Source of the DNA: an uncultured Actinomycetes bacterium
GTDB lineage: Bacteria > Actinomycetota > Actinomycetes > Nanopelagicales > Nanopelagicaceae
Length of the DNA: 6,487 bases
Assembly (NCBI GenBank): GCA_903928395.1
Contig: CAIYQS010000128.1
Location: 1 to 6,487 of the forward strand
Direction: 5' to 3'
A model generated the notes under the pieces. That model ran no database searches and was not told the origin of the DNA. It saw only the letters and a list, made by a program, of their open reading frames with translations. Below are positions 5,266 through 6,487 of the stretch, piece by piece. How positions within the stretch are numbered: the stretch's first letter is position 1; each line of letters begins with the position of its first letter. Made by a program: the position numbers and the translations under genes.

Positions 5266-6487
5266 TTAGTGGTGACCGTCCCCAAGCTCTTTAAGATCTG
5301 TCAGTGTCGGGGCTGGAACTTGGACGGCATTCGCGCGATTGAAGCGAGCACGTATTTTACCTTTGAGCCCAACAATCGCTGATGCAGGGAGTGGACCAGG
5401 AAGGGCACCGGGTTGCTGGTGCTGAGTAAGCGTCCATTTCTTAGCATCCGAAATAGGTTCATGAACTTCTAGCATCTCACCGTTTGGCATCATCACTAGG
5501 CGTCCAGTTTCACGACCATGAAGGACTAGATCTCGATCCGCGCGTTGCAGGGAGAGACAGATGCGCTTCGTAATCACGAATGAGATCGGCGGAAGTACAA
5601 AGAGACTTATTCGGGTAAACCACATGATCCCATTAATAGTCAGGTGGAAATGGGTAGCAATGATGTCGTTTCCACCATTAGCGAGCGTGATCAGGATAAA
5701 TGTTATGGACATAACGCCTAGAGCCGTGCGGTTAGGAGCATTGCGTGGACGATCTAGGAGATGGTGTTCGCGCTTATCTCCCGTCATCCAGGATTCAATG
5801 AATGGGTAGAGCGCCATTCCAGTGAAGAGAATTCCAGGAAGAATCAATCCAGGTATCAAAATATTCCAAGAGATCGTGTGGCCAAAGGCATGAGTCTCTA
5901 GAGGGGGAGCAGCGCGGACTAATCCATCTAACCAACCCATGTACCAGTCAGGTTGAGAACCCGCAGAGATCTGTCCTGGAGTGTACGGACCGTAGAGCCA
6001 GATTGGGTTAATTGAAGCTACGGCACCGAGGAACGCAGTAACACCAAAGACAACAAAGAAGAATCCGCCAGCCTTTGCCATATACACCGGCATTAATGGA
6101 TAACCAACAACATTCTTTTCAGTACGTCCTGGACCTGGATACTGAGTGTGCTTCTGGTACCAGACGAGCATTAGGTGAATTGTGATGAGTGCCAAGAAAA
6201 GGCCTGGCAATAACAGAACGTGAACGATAAAGATTCTTGGGATAAATGCAGTACCCGGGAAAGGTCCACCAAAGGCAAAGAAGGCCAGGTAGGAACCGAC
6301 AACAGGGATCGCTTGCAAAATTGCTTCGGCAATACGGATACCAGTACCAGAGAGCAGGTCATCCGGGAGTGAGTACCCCAAGAAACCTTCAACAATTCCG
6401 AAAGTAAGTAAGCCAACTCCGATTAACCAGTTGAATTCACGAGGTTTGCGGTAGGCGCCGGTGAAGAAAACTCGGAAAAGGTGAGCA
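5266..6487 (-). CDS. qcrB: Cytochrome bc1 complex cytochrome b subunit, N-terminus cut by window
   Basis: About 406 C-terminal residues of a roughly 540-aa actinobacterial QcrB are visible. The frame stays open to the right edge, so the true start lies outside. From the edge inward: HLFRVFFTGAYRKPRE carries one heme ligand His (bases 6481-6483). GYSLPDDLLSGTG follows. IVHVLLLP (His, 6220-6222) and ITIHLMLVW (His, 6175-6177) give the other ligands, 15 residues apart. The Qo-site PEWY position reads PDWY (5941-5952). After the last membrane helices comes the soluble tail with GETGRLVMMPNGEMLEVHEP-like sequence, typical of Actinobacteria. Role: oxidation of menaquinol and electron transfer via the Rieske protein and QcrC to the aa3 oxidase. 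qcrC and qcrA probably lie just beyond the edge, upstream on this strand. The GNAT gene follows after 17 bp. Confidence 0.95.
   Translation of the reverse strand, partial: AHLFRVFFTGAYRKPREFNWLIGVGLLTFGIVEGFLGYSLPDDLLSGTGIRIAEAILQAIPVVGSYLAFFAFGGPFPGTAFIPRIFIVHVLLLPGLFLALITIHLMLVWYQKHTQYPGPGRTEKNVVGYPLMPVYMAKAGGFFFVVFGVTAFLGAVASINPIWLYGPYTPGQISAGSQPDWYMGWLDGLVRAAPPLETHAFGHTISWNILIPGLILPGILFTGMALYPFIESWMTGDKREHHLLDRPRNAPNRTALGVMSITFILITLANGGNDIIATHFHLTINGIMWFTRISLFVLPPISFVITKRICLSLQRADRDLVLHGRETGRLVMMPNGEMLEVHEPISDAKKWTLTQHQQPGALPGPLPASAIVGLKGKIRARFNRANAVQVPAPTLTDLKELGDGHH

Noticed and set aside
5116..5382. Open plus-strand frame of 88 codons over the qcrB/GNAT junction
   Set aside because: It is antisense to two well-supported genes, has no recognisable domain and no ribosome site; it is a by-product of their codon use.
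5941..5952. PDWY instead of PEWY at the quinol-oxidation site of QcrB
   Set aside because: As I recall, Asp-containing versions of this motif are usual in Gram-positive and actinobacterial cytochrome b, so I do not treat it as a novelty.
1..6487. Mobile elements, CRISPR, tRNA/rRNA, prophage or defence genes
   Set aside because: No transposase, integrase, terminal repeats, regularly spaced repeats or RNA-gene-like sequence was seen; the window is densely filled with core respiratory and metabolic genes.

Overview
The window looks like a chromosomal core-metabolism region of an actinobacterium with fairly low G+C (about half by eye). Three things point there. The oxidase has the small actinobacterial four-helix subunit IV (CtaF). 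Cytochrome b has the long actinobacterial C-terminal tail. An AdoK-type PfkB kinase lies next to ctaC, as it does in mycobacteria and relatives. The mix of compact genes, low G+C and this gene order would fit freshwater planktonic Actinobacteria (acI / Nanopelagicales-like). That placement is inference only.

Layout, left to right. (1) Bases 1-633, plus strand: the C-terminal part of an adenosine kinase-like PfkB kinase. (2) Bases 636-1886, minus strand: a degenerate NifS/IscS-fold protein, followed in the same reading frame, after a single TAA, by a 64-residue TusA-like sulfur carrier. (3) Bases 1887-1944: a 58-bp divergent promoter region. (4) Bases 1945-4766, plus strand: the tightly packed operon ctaC-ctaD-ctaF, encoding subunits II, I and IV of an aa3-type cytochrome c oxidase. 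(5) Bases 4753-4795: two abutting perfect hairpins at the point where ctaF and a GNAT gene converge and overlap by 4 bp. (6) Bases 4763-5248, minus strand: an SSAT-like GNAT acetyltransferase. (7) Bases 5266-6487, minus strand: qcrB (cytochrome b of the bc1 complex), cut by the right edge; it is probably the end of a qcr operon that also transcribes the GNAT gene.

How the genes work together: QcrB (menaquinol oxidation) and CtaC/D/F (oxygen reduction) are parts of the actinobacterial bcc-aa3 respiratory supercomplex. The two arms face each other tail to tail with the GNAT gene between them. The desulfurase-like/TusA pair shares its promoter region with ctaC, which hints at a sulfur-handling role linked to respiration, but no direct evidence is visible.

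Most notable points: the desulfurase-like protein has Ala where the PLP-binding Lys should be, yet keeps the catalytic Cys loop. An in-frame stop sits exactly between it and TusA. Residues of the Mg/Mn site between oxidase subunits I and II are missing on both sides. A short direct repeat at the GNAT start puts the expected ATG out of frame. I see no mobile elements, CRISPR arrays, tRNA or rRNA genes, and no gene-free stretch longer than 300 bp.
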